Of a stretch of 64,000 nt of DNA, positions 34,147-46,209 are shown in pieces. Position 1 is the first letter of the stretch; each line of letters begins with the position of its first letter. The stretch lies in NCBI RefSeq assembly GCF_034190915.1, contig NW_026947492.1, positions 13,255,501-13,319,500 on the forward strand, read 5' to 3'. A model generated the notes under the pieces. The model did no database searches, was not told the origin of the DNA, and saw nothing but the letters and a program-made list of their open reading frames with translations. The translations under genes and the position numbers were made by a program. The stretch comes from Cavia porcellus (lineage: Eukaryota; Chordata; Mammalia; Rodentia; Caviidae).

Positions 34147-36900
34147 GCAGGAAGTTGAATTCCCATCTTTACTGAGTTTTCTGTTTTAATGAGAAGGGGA
34201 ACAAGAGATAGCAAATAGGGGAGAGGAGGAGGGGAAGGGGATGTGGCAAGAATCTGGATGTGTTGTAAAATGTACCAACTACCCATGTTGACGGTAATCA
34301 TGTCCTGAGACGAGAGTGGGAGAGAGGAATAGATTTAAAGGAGTTAAGGTGTGTTAAATATACATACCTACTCCTTTAGGGGAATATGAACATTAGATAT
34401 TGCAAAAGTGTACTGATTTTATAAATAAAGTAATAGATGATATTGACTGGGAAGGAGTGGGACTCTAAACATACATAGAAGTAAGACACATTTCTGTGAA
34501 ATGGAAGACCTTGAGCCTTTATTTGCCAATAGCAGAGAGAATTGCATAAATGTTTTATTGAGGCGGCACTGTTTAGCAAAAGGAGAAATGGTGTAAAACC
34601 AACACAGAGTCAGATATTGCTTCTGAGCTTATATTTAGGAATTAAGCATCTACTGTATTACAGATAGCATCATTGTTAAATCCCTATTTTGTGTAATATG
34701 TTGTACAAAACCCTTTGTATCGCATCAGCTAATCCTTTCCATAAACTTAGGGGGCAAATTCCATATTTTAGAAATGAATATATTTGAGACTGGCAGTTTT
34801 AGGTAATTTGTCCAAAATCATAAAGCAGATTTATGACAAAATGAGGCTTTGAACTCAGGACTTAAGCTCAGCTCTGCTTCAGTTCACAGCTATGAAGTGG
34901 CTGACGTTACTCATTTTAAATCAGGTTATCTCCCCTGCCCACCTTAACTCCTCTCACAGGATGAGGGTCTTCAAATTCGGTTCACCTCTCGGTCTGTTTT
35001 TCAAGGTTCAGACCTCTGTGATTTACACACAGATGTGAATGACTAATATTTTAGGTGGTAGACCTATCTGCGACACTGGGGATCTTGAGATCAATCTTTC
35101 ATTTGAAACAGGTCTGAAGAGATGAAATACATTGCTCAAAATCACATGGTGAGTTTAAAAGCTGGAATGGTGATTCTTTCATGAAGGGTATAAGAGGGCA
35201 GAACAAGTCAGAATTAAGTGTTAATCCTCTCTAAGGCTACTATGTTAATGAAATCATGCAAGGCCACTACAGTTGTAAATTTTTTTTTACACTATTGTGG
35301 AAAAAGTAATCTTTTGATGAATGTTAACTCATTTACCAAGTGGTTGTGGATAATAGTTCAAAGATTTATTGTTCTAAGCACGATCCTATAGGAAATTAAG
35401 AAATTTGTTGGTCAGCCCTTTGGGTTGGGAGCTGGCTGAGAAGTTTCCACTCCTTTGGGGAGGCCAAGCATCCAATTTCTTGAATAGCAATTAGGTAATG
35501 GGAGCAGGAAGACGGAGGAGCCTTCTCTGAGGAAGTCACGTCAGTAGAAACCCAAGAGAAGAGGAAGAGCAGGCCTCACTGAGACCCGAGAGAGAAGCAC
35601 CTAGGACAGGTCTTTGATACCTTTGAGAAGAGAAGAAAACTGGCATAATCTGAGCCTGGAAAGTTACAGATATGGGAGGCGATTTATAAAGACTAAGCTG
35701 AGGGAGTCAGAAGGGACAAGGCGGTTAAGTAATTGGAGGCACAGAAGAGTAAGTAACCCATGAGTGAGAGGAGGAAGACTTCGAGGTGTGACATCAATGG
35801 CACTGCAGGATTGGGGTCACTCAGATGCAGGGAGTTTTTCCACCATTGGTAACCTGCTCTTCTGTAGGTCTCTGGGTAAGGGGACAGCCAGCATACCTTT
35901 CCAGGGTTTTTTTTTTTTGTTCCTGACATGCTAAAAGAAGAGCCACGTTTTCCATCTCTTCATGATGCGGTTTCCTATGAGACATTAAACACATGAATGA
36001 GTAATTACTGGGAATGATACAAGTCACAGATACTAAAGTCACTGTCAGAAAGGCTAGACTAAAATAAATGTAGGTTCTCGCGTGGATATTCTCTGTTACG
36101 CGCTCTAAAACTGTACTTCTTTCAGCAGGGTTTCTGCCTTGTTTTGTGTGGTTCCAGTGTTTTCCTGCTTAACGCTGAGCAGTTTCTGGGATCAGACGGT
36201 AGGTGGAGTAGTGATACTTGTCCCCACGTTACAGCTATAAAAGCAAAAGCATCCACATTTTATGTCTAGACAGAAGACGTGCATGGAATCATAAAAGCTG
36301 CAGACCGGAGGGATCCAGAAAGGTCATCTACTCCTTTTCTTGTCTTTAGAAAGCCATCTCCTAAATCAGTCTGGTGGTGACGCATGCTCCCTGCTGCTCT
36401 CTCTTTCAGTGGTTAAAGCTCCACTGTTCCATTTCTGGTCAGTTCTTTTAGCCTCAACAAAAGCAGTAAAAACAAAGACTACAACGTTTCAAATAAAGTC
36501 CAGTATGTGGATGCATACGCATCTTCCCCGTGGAACAAATAGCAATCTTGGTGATGCAGAGTGTCAGTCCCTGTCTCTGTTCTAATAACTGGGTAATGGC
36601 TTTCTTTTATTCTGCTTTTTTCTTTTTTTAAGTTCTCATGAGATGTATTTATCTGAGGTTGAGATTGCCCAATATTCAGAGATAGAGGGAGAAAATACCA
36701 GGCAAAGATCTTTCCAAATGGCAGAATTAAGAATGTGTAAGGCAAGGTGTAGAGAGATGCAGCATTTCTGTAAACTTCAGGAAGTGCCATTCATGCCTGT
36801 TCTTGTGCCTCACCCACAGGAACCATATGGAAAGATTGTTCTCAATGATACATAGCTAGCATACACCTGGAAGTTTTCATGTGAAGTTAAAATATCTGCA
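34147..36900. other. Intergenic sequence, no gene recognised
   Basis: It begins with the right target-site duplication (GCAGGA, 34147-34152). No coding segment or repeat family is firmly recognised; the 35500-35840 part has a purine-rich, mammalian-repeat look that I cannot name. Confidence 0.4.
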
Positions 36901-36904
36901 TATT

Positions 36905-36992
36905 GGGGCTGGGGATTTAGCTCAGCCGCATAAGCACCTGCCTTGCAGGCAGGCAGTCGTGAGTTCGATCCCCAGTACCGATAAAAAGAAAA
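36905..36992 (+). mobile_element. ID-like SINE, well-preserved copy
   Basis: Head GGGGCTGGGGATTTAGCTCA, box B GTGAGTTCGATCCCC, then AGTACCGAT and an A-rich tail. It is the best copy in the window for defining the family: its 3' half (GTCGTGAGTTCGATCCCCAG) departs from mouse/rat ID. Confidence 0.9.
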
Positions 36993-37065
36993 AAGACCCC
37001 CCCCAAAATCTGCATATTTACCTGACCTTTCATAAGAAACTATAGTTGTAATGTTTTGATAGTTT

Positions 37066-37110
37066 TTTTGTGAGGCAAGCCTTCTACCACTCAGCTATCT
37101 CCCAGGCCCC
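37066..37110 (-). mobile_element. ID-like SINE fragment
   Basis: The reverse head of the family: GAGGCAAGCCTTCTACCACT then CAGCTATCTCCCAGGCCCC. It lies between two + strand copies. Confidence 0.55.
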
Positions 37111-37147
37111 TGTTTTATTCTCCTTTGGAAAAATCTAGAGTTACTGA

Positions 37148-37240
37148 GGGATGGGGGTTTTAGCTCAGTGGCATAAGTGCCTGCCTGGCAAGTGGGAGGT
37201 CGTAAGTTTGATCTCTAGTACAAAAAAAAAAGAAAAAGAA
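37148..37240 (+). mobile_element. ID-like SINE
   Basis: GGGATGGGGGTTTTAGCTCA head, then GGTCGTAAGTTTGATCTC box B and AGTAC followed by an A-rich tail. Confidence 0.85.
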
Positions 37241-37249
37241 AATCTAGAG

Positions 37250-38985
37250 TTAATGAAACTATGTCCAGGTATAGTAAATATTTTTTAGTTGTTAAAAGGA
37301 AAATGTTTTATGATCCTACTAATTATAATTCCAAAATCAGGTTTTAGAGTACATGTGTAAACTTCTCAGCAGATTTGAGGGAAAAAAATAGCCATGAGTT
37401 GTGTGAATCAGGTGGTAGACGCCTTTTCAATTAGTCATACGCCCTATTGTAGCAGGACTTTGACAGCTCTTTTGGGTGTCGCCCTCTTCCCCCATTTTAT
37501 AAAATAACCTACTTGTTGTGAATGAGCAGGTTGATTTGGAAGCAGCAGTTCACTAGCACATGAAGAAATACACAGACACATTTCCTGGAAGTAAAAATTC
37601 TCAAAGATGAATGTTCAGTACTGACAGATATTGTCAAAAAGTCAAGCCACCTGGGAGCATCGGTGTTTAGCCCAAGGAGGTCAAGGGTGAGCTTGATAAA
37701 ATGCTTCCGTTGAAAGGCAAGAGCAGAAGCTGGATGGTCATGAGGACATGCAATGGCTGGTTGGTAAGGGAAGGAAGGCCCTTCAGGAGGCCTTCTTTAG
37801 TGGGACAGAGCCAGTAGAAGATGGCAGAGGCTTGGGTCAAGATGGGACGTGGTTTATAAATATGAGAAATTTGGAGGCTACTTAAGTACAGAAGGACGAC
37901 ACAAAGTCAGGAAAAGGGGAGGAAATCCAGATGGAGGTTAGGACAAGGCTAGATGGGCTGAGTGAGGTTCAGAGCTCGGGACAGCGATGGCATTGTGCTC
38001 TGAGTAGAGGCAGGAAGGGCAGGAGAACGGACTCTGGTAGGCTTAGTGGCAAAGGCTGGAGCACGTTTTTGTTGGGAGATTCTCATTTTCTCTTTGAGAG
38101 TAAAAATAGTGTTTTTGAAAACAAATCTAGGCAAATGGAATTCAGTGTGCTAATACAGGGTCTGAAAGAAAGACTGACTGTAAAATTTCTGCCTTTAAGA
38201 ATTGGTGGTGGGTGTTCTAAAGATACGAATTTAAACTGAAACTATCCCTCTTATTCTAATAAACATTTTATGGTTAAATCTAATGATTAGGTGAATTAAA
38301 ACAATTCTCTATACATATCCAGATTTAGTGCATTTTATCTTAGCAGTTGGATGAATACATAACCACTAATTGCGGTACGATTATATTAAAATCAGATAGC
38401 TTAATATACTTTATAGACCTAGATGATAATTAACACAATAACCCAAATTTAATTAGATACTTGTGTTAAATGCTAGCAATAAGCAAGTGCTTTCCTTGAT
38501 ATCCGCTTTAAGTACATACTAAATGTCACAGCATGGTCCAATAAGGATATACACAAATAGAGTCAATGACTTACGAAGAAATTTAACAGGATAAATAAAT
38601 CATGCTCTTATTCATATGGAACTCATCCCAGAGGAGAAGAGGACACGAGAAAGTTAGCACATTTCCTTGTCTCAGCATTGTTTTGCAAAATTCAGTAATC
38701 TGAACCATAAAGAGTTAATCTTCCTTGCTGAGCTCAGGTCCTTTCTGTATTACTAAAGGAAGAAGGCTTTGTTCTCTGGGGAGGACTGGCAAGGCACGGA
38801 AGGGCTCCTTCTCACTAGGAACTGAAATTCTGTGTTACCGTTTCTCTCCAACCAATAATAAAAACAGGAAAATGGGCATGTGCTGCTTAAAATTCTACAG
38901 AAAATTTCCCCAAGTAATCATGTTAACATGCCTTCAGCTCTCAACACACCAGGCATCTTCTTTGCAAAATTTCCCTTATTAGTGG
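37250..38985. other. Intergenic sequence, no gene recognised
   Basis: No coding segment was identified. The 37660-38010 part is purine-rich and resembles old mammalian interspersed sequence, without a safe family name. Confidence 0.35.
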
Positions 38986-38989
38986 GTGT

Positions 38990-39815
38990 TGTGGTTTGTG
39001 TCTAAATGTCCCCCCACTCAGGCCTCATGCAGTCATACGTAGGGCTTTTTCAGAGGTCTGGATCTAGAATGTGTAATTGATTCATGATGCAGTGCTAGAA
39101 TTCAGAGTGTGTGATGCTAGGATTGAGGGTGAGTGGTTACTACATCAGTCTGATTGGTTTGGGACTGCTCTAATGCTGTTGTCTGAAAGGTTTTTGCCCC
39201 AAATGGGACACTAAGCAGTGGGAAGCTTGGAGGTGGAACCAAGGGACTCTATCTTCCCTGCCCCTAGGAATTCACCTGTGGTGCGAAATGAATACCAATG
39301 GACTACCTGTGCATCACTAATGCCCCTTAGGCACCACCCCAAACCTAAGCTACATGTATGCCCCCAAACCACGTGTCTGCTGGAGAGAGTGCCAGACCCT
39401 GGAAAGAATGCCAGATCCCAGAGAAAATGCCAGACTCCGGAGAGGATGCCAGACCCCGGAGGGTCAGGGGGTCTCTCCCCACGTTCTTAAAATAAAGGCC
39501 ATTTATATTTCCTACTTCTTATTCTTTCAGCCGTACCAAAATCCTATCAGATGGTTCCTGTCCGTGCCGAAAAATGCTATCATTGTCCTAGATAGAATAT
39601 AAAAGGGGCAGAAAAATGCCACTAAGGTGCCCTGCTTGCTTGGCTGTCTTCTGCCTGCCAAGAGCTGTGTTTTCTCTGTGATGCCCCTGGCTTGGCAGTC
39701 AGCTGCCTGTGGGCTGAAACTCTACAAACTGAGCTAAATAAACCTTTCCTCCCTTAACCTGGGGGTTGGGTATTTTCTGTCAGTAACGAGAAAAGTAAAC
39801 AAGACAGTTGTCCTC
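38990..39815 (+). mobile_element. MaLR-like LTR split by another insertion
   Basis: The left part (38990-39260) begins TGTTGTGGTTTGTGTCTAAATG and the right part (about 39600-39815) ends with GAGCTAAATAAACCTTTCCTCC and GTAACGAGAAAAGTAAACAAGACAG, the two ends of one LTR on the + strand. The middle (about 39270-39600) is foreign and has its own AATAAA near 39490, so it is probably a second LTR that I cannot name. Confidence 0.5.
39389..39464 (+). repeat. Minisatellite, four 19-bp units
   Basis: Units at 39389, 39408, 39427 and 39446 follow the pattern (A/G)TGCCAGAYYCYRGARRR. Each is 19 bp, with a few differences between units and no interruption. Confidence 0.92.
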
Positions 39816-40039
39816 TTCAAAAATACATGGTTTCTCTAACATAAGAAACCTAAAATATAAGAAATAAGAAAAATGACTAAAATAAAGGAGGGAGAGTAGG
39901 AAACAGGAAGGCAGACTTCTGGAGCTGGAGAAGGAAATGGAGCGAGGAGGAGGGCGAAAGGATCAACAATAATCAAGATCAAGGTAGGTTGTATCAATTC
40001 CCCAAAATGAACATCAGTCTTCTTATTGCATCTCTGTTT

Positions 40040-40118
40040 GGTTTTGATACCGGAGATCAAACTCACAACTTTGCGTTTGCCAAGCAGTCACTTAGGCCAC
40101 TGAGCTAAACCCCTGGCT
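40040..40118 (-). mobile_element. ID-like SINE
   Basis: The reverse copy: GATACCGGAGATCAAACTCAC (box B side) to CCACTGAGCTAAACCCC (head). Confidence 0.75.
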
Positions 40119-40235
40119 TTTATTGCAAACATACACTAATAAAAGGTACAGAAAATTTCCTCTTCAGCAAAACTAGGAATCAGCTAGAAAGTCCTAAGTG
40201 TACAAGTGTACTTTCTCTCCCTCCCTTTTACCTTC

Positions 40236-40310
40236 CTGTGTTGGGGTTTGAACCCAGTGCCTTCTGACATGCTAAGTACACACTCCACCACTGAGCTATA
40301 TCATAACCTT
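40236..40310 (-). mobile_element. ID-like SINE
   Basis: The reverse copy: GTTGGGGTTTGAACCCAGTG to CCACTGAGCTATATCATAACC. Confidence 0.65.
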
Positions 40311-40319
40311 CTTTGATCT

Positions 40320-40452
40320 TTTGTTTTGTTTTGTTTTGTTTTGCTTTGTTTTGTTGAGACAAGGTTCCCCTAGCTGATCTGAAATTCTTGTGCTCAAGTG
40401 ATCCTCCCACCTCAGTCTCTGAGAAAGCTGGGACTATAGGTTCATACCTCAT
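40320..40452 (-). mobile_element. B1-like SINE with (TTTTG)n tail
   Basis: About seven TTTTG-type units (the reverse of an AAAAC tail) precede GAGACAAGGTTCCCC ... CCTCCCACCTCAGTC ... GCTGGGACTATAGG, a reverse 7SL-type SINE. Confidence 0.65.
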
Positions 40453-41699
40453 TCCCTTTAAAAAAAATAGTATTGATTTCATGTAGTTGTTTATTTTCAA
40501 ACTGCTCTGATATAATATGACTGAAGTACAAAGCTGCATATATGGAGGAGACAAAAACCTGCTTCTCCTGCATCACCTCCCTAGTTCCTTAGTCTGTGAG
40601 TACCTTGAATCTCATAGGCCAATACATGATTAAGTGAATTAAAACAATTCCCCATTCATACATTCAGACCGCTCCTCCCACCCTTCCTGGCTGAATGTGA
40701 AGCCAGAGGCCACAACTGATAGTGGATACTGTTAGGGGCAGCGGGCAGAAGTGACTACTAAAGAAGACGTATTCAAATACTTCCTCATTCTCTTGTGGAA
40801 AGCTAGCTGACTCCATTCTTGCCGACAGGATTTCTTCAGTCTTTCCCATTACTATTCTTGCATTCTTTTTGACTTTCATTTATTTAAGTGCTCAGAAATG
40901 TTAGACTCATTCTTGCTTGATGAGGCTGAGGTTTCCTAGCATATGTTTGATGGCATGTTCTAAGGAAAGACAGCCGCTTGGCAGCCAGCTGCTCTCTCCA
41001 CTTCTTTCCTAGGACGCCCCTTCCTGGATCCACACTGTGCAGCCTCAGACAGTAAGCCCAGCTAGGCTTTTTTTTGTAATGAGGGCTAATTGTGTGGCTG
41101 TGGGAATTAGGCAGAACCAGCGTTTGATTTTGCTTCTCTTGTCCCCTTGCTAAGTTTGAAGACTTGGGGAAATTACTCAATTTCTACAGCCTCGTTTTCA
41201 TTATTAGTAAAGTGAGAAGTGTGCAGAGCATTATTGGCAGTATTTTAGGGCCTGGCAGAAAGAGGGTTCTCAATCCAGCTGTTAATAAGAGTCTGGGATT
41301 TGGTGTTTATGTCATACAGATGTATAAGGACAAGGATTGCGACTATTTGCCCCCGTACTGCATGAGATACTGCCTTTGTAGATACACAAAGTCCAGGTGA
41401 AAGGCATTCTCATTTTTCTTTTAAATGGTAAGACCCTCAACCCCAACTACCCAAGCAAGGTGAACCTTAAATAAAACTGTATTTAATACATTTTTACAAC
41501 GTTATTCTGGGTCTTGAATAACCTAAAGCCAAATGATAACCATCAAGTGATGAAGAAATTGTGTGAACCTCCTACATACTTATACATGGCTGAGAAAGGA
41601 CTAGTATTCTGGGTTTTTATATTTTTCTGTAAATGTGTCATGTAAAAAGGAAAAATTTCACTCTTATTTGAACCGTTAAAAGACAAAACCGCAACAAAT

Positions 41700-42250
41700 C
41701 TAGTTTTGCAGAACTTAATTGGCTTTATTTGTGATTATAGAATTGGGCAGCTGTTTGGACCAAAAAATGGTTTAAAATGCCCTGCACTATCATGTAAATT
41801 GGTTGTATTTGTTGGCAGAAAAAAGGCAAGTGATGTATCTTATAGAGACAGGTTGATTGGTAACAGCTACTGTCTGCCTTATTTGAACATGATTTGAGCA
41901 ATTAACTACTTGTTGTAAGAGCAGATTACAATCTTTACACATGAAGATAGCTTAGAGTTCACCATGAAGGGAGAAACCTCTAGGGAAAACTTGAAATATG
42001 TCCAGAGGCAGCTTTGGACCAAATATAACAAACTGATAGAGATTAAGTTTCTGCTTGATCTCAGTCACGGTCCTAGCCGCAGAGGCCATCATGAGAAATG
42101 AGACAGACATAACTTCTGCCTAGTGTAGCCTCAACTAGCTTAGAGTAGCTTAGAACAGATCGTCTCGGACACTTGACAGCCTCATAGGGAGAAACCATTA
42201 ACGGAAAAACAGACAAACTGATGTGCCAGGGAACACTACAGTGAGAATTA
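41700..42250 (-). mobile_element. Possible old ERVL-type LTR
   Basis: It begins TTTGCAGAACTTAATTGGCTTTATTTGTGA, which resembles the reverse of an LTR poly(A) end, and continues with GAATTGGGCAGC. The assignment is a guess from wording; nothing codes. Confidence 0.25.
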
Positions 42251-42638
42251 AATCATGGTGGGGCAACCTGCTTTGATTAGAGTAGTAAAAGCCTCTCTCA
42301 AAGAGCAGTATCTAACCCAAACTTAGAGGATAAGTAGACAATAACTAAGGGGAGAAGGAGGGGGAAATCACCGCATAAAGTGAGCAAGTCTGAGGTCGGA
42401 AAGTCCTAGATATAACTCTGGGAGATAAATGCATAAACCAGGAACAGATGTGGGGAGTTTGAAGTGAATAGGAAGCACCTCCTAAGCAATGTGAACCAAC
42501 TTCTCTTGTCTCTCAAAATATAAGGAGCTCACTCAAAAATGTTCTTAGCATCTACCTGTTTAACAATTTAGAAATTGATGTGTCATTAGTTTGAAGTGGA
42601 GTGTAGCCATTGAGGAAAGACATATTAGGTTTGGTACC

Positions 42639-42990
42639 TGTCTTAGTTTCTTTTTACTTACCGCTGAGACAAAATACTTGATGCTCAAGTTGGGAAAGGA
42701 AAGGTTTATTTCTTACAGTTTTTGGAGGTTCCAGTCCACACTCAGTTGGCTCCCAGGCAGGCGGGCATGGCTGGGCCGCAGCTCATGGCGGCTGCAAACA
42801 CCAAACGAACCAGCAAAGAGCAAGACACACCTTTTTCCTGCCATTACATCACATCCTGGCTCCACCCACACGCTCCAGCCCCTTGTGGGTGGAGCACTGA
42901 CACCATCATCCAAGCACTAGACAATGAACCAATCACAAATGCACAATTCAAACTTATGAGGCCTGGGGGACACAGACATAAACCATGATA
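42639..42990 (-). repeat. 3' LTR of the MaLR provirus
   Basis: 352 bp; ends (minus-strand start) in a mutated TATCATGG instead of TGTCATGG at 42990. Contains AATAAACCTTTCC (minus). Confidence 0.85.
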
Positions 42991-44478
42991 TTTCACCCCT
43001 GGCCCCCAGGACTCATGTACATCCTTTATACAAAAGACATTTAGTTCACCTCCAAGAGTTGCCAAAGTCCTAAGTTTCAGCATTGCTGAACAGTCTGAGT
43101 CCCAAGTCTTCTCCAAGATCTATGGCAAACTCTTAACTGTAAGCCCCTGTACAAATGAAACAAGGTTAAACATTTCTGAAATGTAAAGGCACAAGATAAA
43201 CATTACCATTCCAAAAGTTACAAGCAGGAGAATAGAAAGCACTGGAAACAAAGCAAGTCCAGCATCCAGCAGGACAAACATTAAGTCCCAGAGTTCCAAG
43301 CTCAGCATCTGAAGCAATCTGGTTGCAAGCTCCAAAAGGCTTGGGTGATTCCACCCCCATGGCACTTCCAGGGATATCAGCTCCTGTAGCTTCTCTCTTA
43401 AATCCTCTTTGCTCACTTTTTGCAGCTTTCCTTGGATCACCCACGTTCCTGGCTTTTCCAAACTTCTGGGGTCTCCACTGCACCTTTGGCTTCACCTTTA
43501 CATCTTCACAAATTGCCCTTTCAGGGGCACACTGCTTAGCCTGCTAGGCCCTTTGCAAACCAGGTGGAAGCTGTCTGACCCTCAGATTTGTGCATTTTCC
43601 TTGCACCTAAAATCAGCACCTTGTGGATGCTGCCAAGGTTTGCTGCTAACTGAAGCAGTAGCCAGGCTTTTCTCTCTCTTGACTGTAGGGGTCAGTTGCC
43701 TGGATTGCAGGGCCCTGTTTGCCTGATTGTGAGAAAAAGCTTCTCTACATTGCCGCCATTCTGGAACCTCATGTGGCCTCTGTCACCATTCTGGAACATG
43801 GCGCTCTGCAGCTTTTCCCTCTGAGCAAATTCTTTCACCTTTGCAGTGAGACGGCACAGGGTAGGGACCCGCTTCCTGGGATGCCCCGGGGCCATCTTTC
43901 TTATCTCTGTTTCCCATCAACAATCAAAATCTCAACTCTGTCTTTACAATCCATAGCCTTCCTGGAATTTCTCTTCTGGCCAAACTCACAGTATTGGAAA
44001 TTATCCTGCTGGGCTCTTTGCTCTTGATTTTCATAAAGCTGGCTAAAAGCCCCCAACAAAAGCCACGCCACAGACTCAATATTCGATTGCTTTTTAATTT
44101 TTTTTTTTCAAGATTAATCAGTCCATTGTCCTTTGTGTCAGTCTCAGGCAAATTTTCTGGGCAGGAGCAAAATGCAGACAAATTTTCTGTCAAGCCATAA
44201 CACACTTCATGTGGAGTCTAACAGCTAATACCGTCCTTCTTCCCAGCAGAAACCTCCCAAGTCTGGCCTTTACCATGAGGCCTTCTCTCAGCCTTCTGGT
44301 CTCTGGATCTCTGACCAGACTCTCCTCTACAGAACAGCCTAAGCTGCTCTAGCTCTATGCAGCCAGGAGACATGTCCGAACCTTTCCAAACTCTGCCCAC
44401 AAGCCATTTCCAAAGCTTCTCGAAAAACATGATCAGGTATAGTCACAGCAAATGACTCCACTCCTCGGTACCAAATTC

Positions 44479-44817
44479 TGTCTTAGTTACTTTTTAACTC
44501 ATCGCTGAGACAAAATACCTGATGCCCAAGTTGGGAAAGGAAAGGTTTATTTCTTACAGTTTTTGGAGGTTTCAGTCCACACTCAGTCCACAGGCAGGCG
44601 GGCATGGCTGGACCACAGTTCATGGCAGCTGCAAACGGCAAACAGAAACCAGCAAAGAGCAAGACACACCTTCTTCCTGCCATTATATCACATCCTGGCT
44701 CCACCCCCTTGTGGGTGGAGCACTGGCACCATCAATCCAAGCACAAGACAATGAACCAATAACAAATGCACAATTCAAACTCATGAGGCCTGGGGGACAC
44801 AGACATAAACCATGACA
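44479..44817 (-). repeat. 5' LTR of the MaLR provirus
   Basis: 339 bp; clean TGTCATGG start on the minus strand. It is followed (minus strand) by GAATTTGGTACCGAGG, the position of the primer-binding site. Confidence 0.85.
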
Positions 44818-45100
44818 GTACCGATTCAGGTAATTTGAATTGCATTGTTCTTTCTAACTGGCTCATCACCTCCTTTTAGTATAGAAAACCGCTACACCTC
44901 AGACACCATTGTGTTAAGCATCTTCTGGATATTCAGCAACCAGATACATCTTTACTATATAGCAGGTTGATTTTCCTTTGCAATAAATTGAAATAGTCAC
45001 AGTCTCCAAAATTTTCTCTTGGTACATTTTCTTTAGTTTCTTGGAAATAACAATTATAAATTGCTTACAGTCAAAAAATTGAAATGAAAAAATTTTTCAA

Positions 45101-45199
45101 GGGGTTGGGCATTTAGCTCAGCGGCATAAGCACCTTGCCTTGCAAGTGTGTGGTCCTGAGTTTGATCCCCGTACCGATAAAAAAAAAAAAAAAAAAGAC
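45101..45199 (+). mobile_element. ID-like SINE
   Basis: GGGGTTGGGCATTTAGCTCAG head, TGAGTTTGATCCCCGTACCG box B end, then TAAA and a long A tail. It is placed between two LTR elements. Confidence 0.85.
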
Positions 45200-45231
45200 A
45201 AAAAATTTTTTTTCGAGACCTTTACAACACT

Positions 45232-45443
45232 GTTGCTGTGGTTTGTGTAAATGCCTGTAAATGTCCTCCAAATGTCTGTATATCAAAGGCTTGATTCCCA
45301 GCCTGTCGAACTCCACATCCCCAAAAGCAGTGGGTCCTCTTGACTATGGACCAGAACCTCTGAAACTGTGAGCAAAAGCAAATCTGTCTTATTTTCAAAT
45401 TGATTATCTCAAATATTTGTTACAGTTACAGAAATCTTGACTA
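45232..45443 (+). mobile_element. Short MaLR-like LTR
   Basis: The + strand wording GTTGCTGTGGTTTGTGTAAATG ... CTTGATTCCCAGCC ... CTGAAACTGTGAGCAAAAGC ... GTTACAGTTACAGAAA is a compressed LTR of this group. Confidence 0.5.
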
Positions 45444-45449
45444 CCAACA

Positions 45450-46110
45450 TCATCACATTCATGGTGCCATTCACGTCAAGGTTTTTACTTGGCTAGGTCA
45501 ACTTGATCTGCTATGGGATTCTTTTGTTTTCTTTCTTGCAGATTAAAATCACATCCTGCCCTACCTCCCACCTATACTTTTGGAGAGTTGTGTACTCATA
45601 AATCACAGAAATTTAGTGACACTTCCCCAAATACACCGTGTCCCCTCTGCCTTCCCTCCCCTCTCCCAGTCACCACTTGTGCTGTGCTAAGAGGCAGCCT
45701 GTTCTGTGCCAGGTCTGAGAAATGAACCTCAGTACCCAGCACGGGTGCAGTTAAGAAGATGCTCCGGGTAGCACTCTGCTTCCTCTTACTGACGGACTCC
45801 ATGCGTTCGTTTTTGATTCATTCCTCTTCTCCTGTTGTTCCCTTTAGCAGAGTTGGTATCAGCCACTCACACTGACTTAGATGCAACTCATTGACTTTAG
45901 CAGCAAACAATGGATTAATCGAGAAGGGAAAAGCTATTTATTATGCTCCTCCTGGGTCTTTAAAAAATGGTAATAATGAATGCAATAACCTTGAGCAAAA
46001 AGAGTAACTCACTGTTAATGATTTGATATATGTAAGTCTCCTCTTATAGAAAATGGACAGCACCTGTTAAATATTAGCAAATATCATTATCATCGTCAGC
46101 CCTTTTGATT
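45450..46110. other. Intergenic sequence, nothing recognised
   Basis: Unique-looking sequence with no coding segment or repeat family that I can name. Confidence 0.35.
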
Positions 46111-46207
46111 TTTTATTTTGAGTCTGGGTCTCACTAAGTTGCTCAGGATGGCTCCAGTGTGCAGTTCTCCTCCCTCAACCTTCAAGTATTTGGAACTGTA
46201 GGGTATA
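46111..46207 (-). mobile_element. B1-like SINE
   Basis: The reverse 7SL-type segment: GAGTCTGGGTCTCACTAAGTTG ... CAGTTCTCCTCCCTCAACC ... GGAACTGTAGGG. Diverged. Confidence 0.5.
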
Positions 46208-46209
46208 TT

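Larger units (their letters stand above)
42639..44817 (-). mobile_element. Complete MaLR provirus (LTR-internal-LTR)
   Basis: The two LTRs are 42639-42990 and 44479-44817 on the minus strand. They start with TGTC(A)TGGTTTATGTCTGTG-type sequence, contain AATAAACCTTTCC and end AAGACA. GTACC borders both ends (42634-42638 and 44818-44822), a 5-bp target duplication. The ~1.5 kb interior has no long open frame, as expected of this non-coding family, and aligns with the interiors at 5.5 and 10.8 kb. The 42639 copy contains an extra CACACGCTCCAGCCC that the 44479 copy lacks. Confidence 0.88.
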
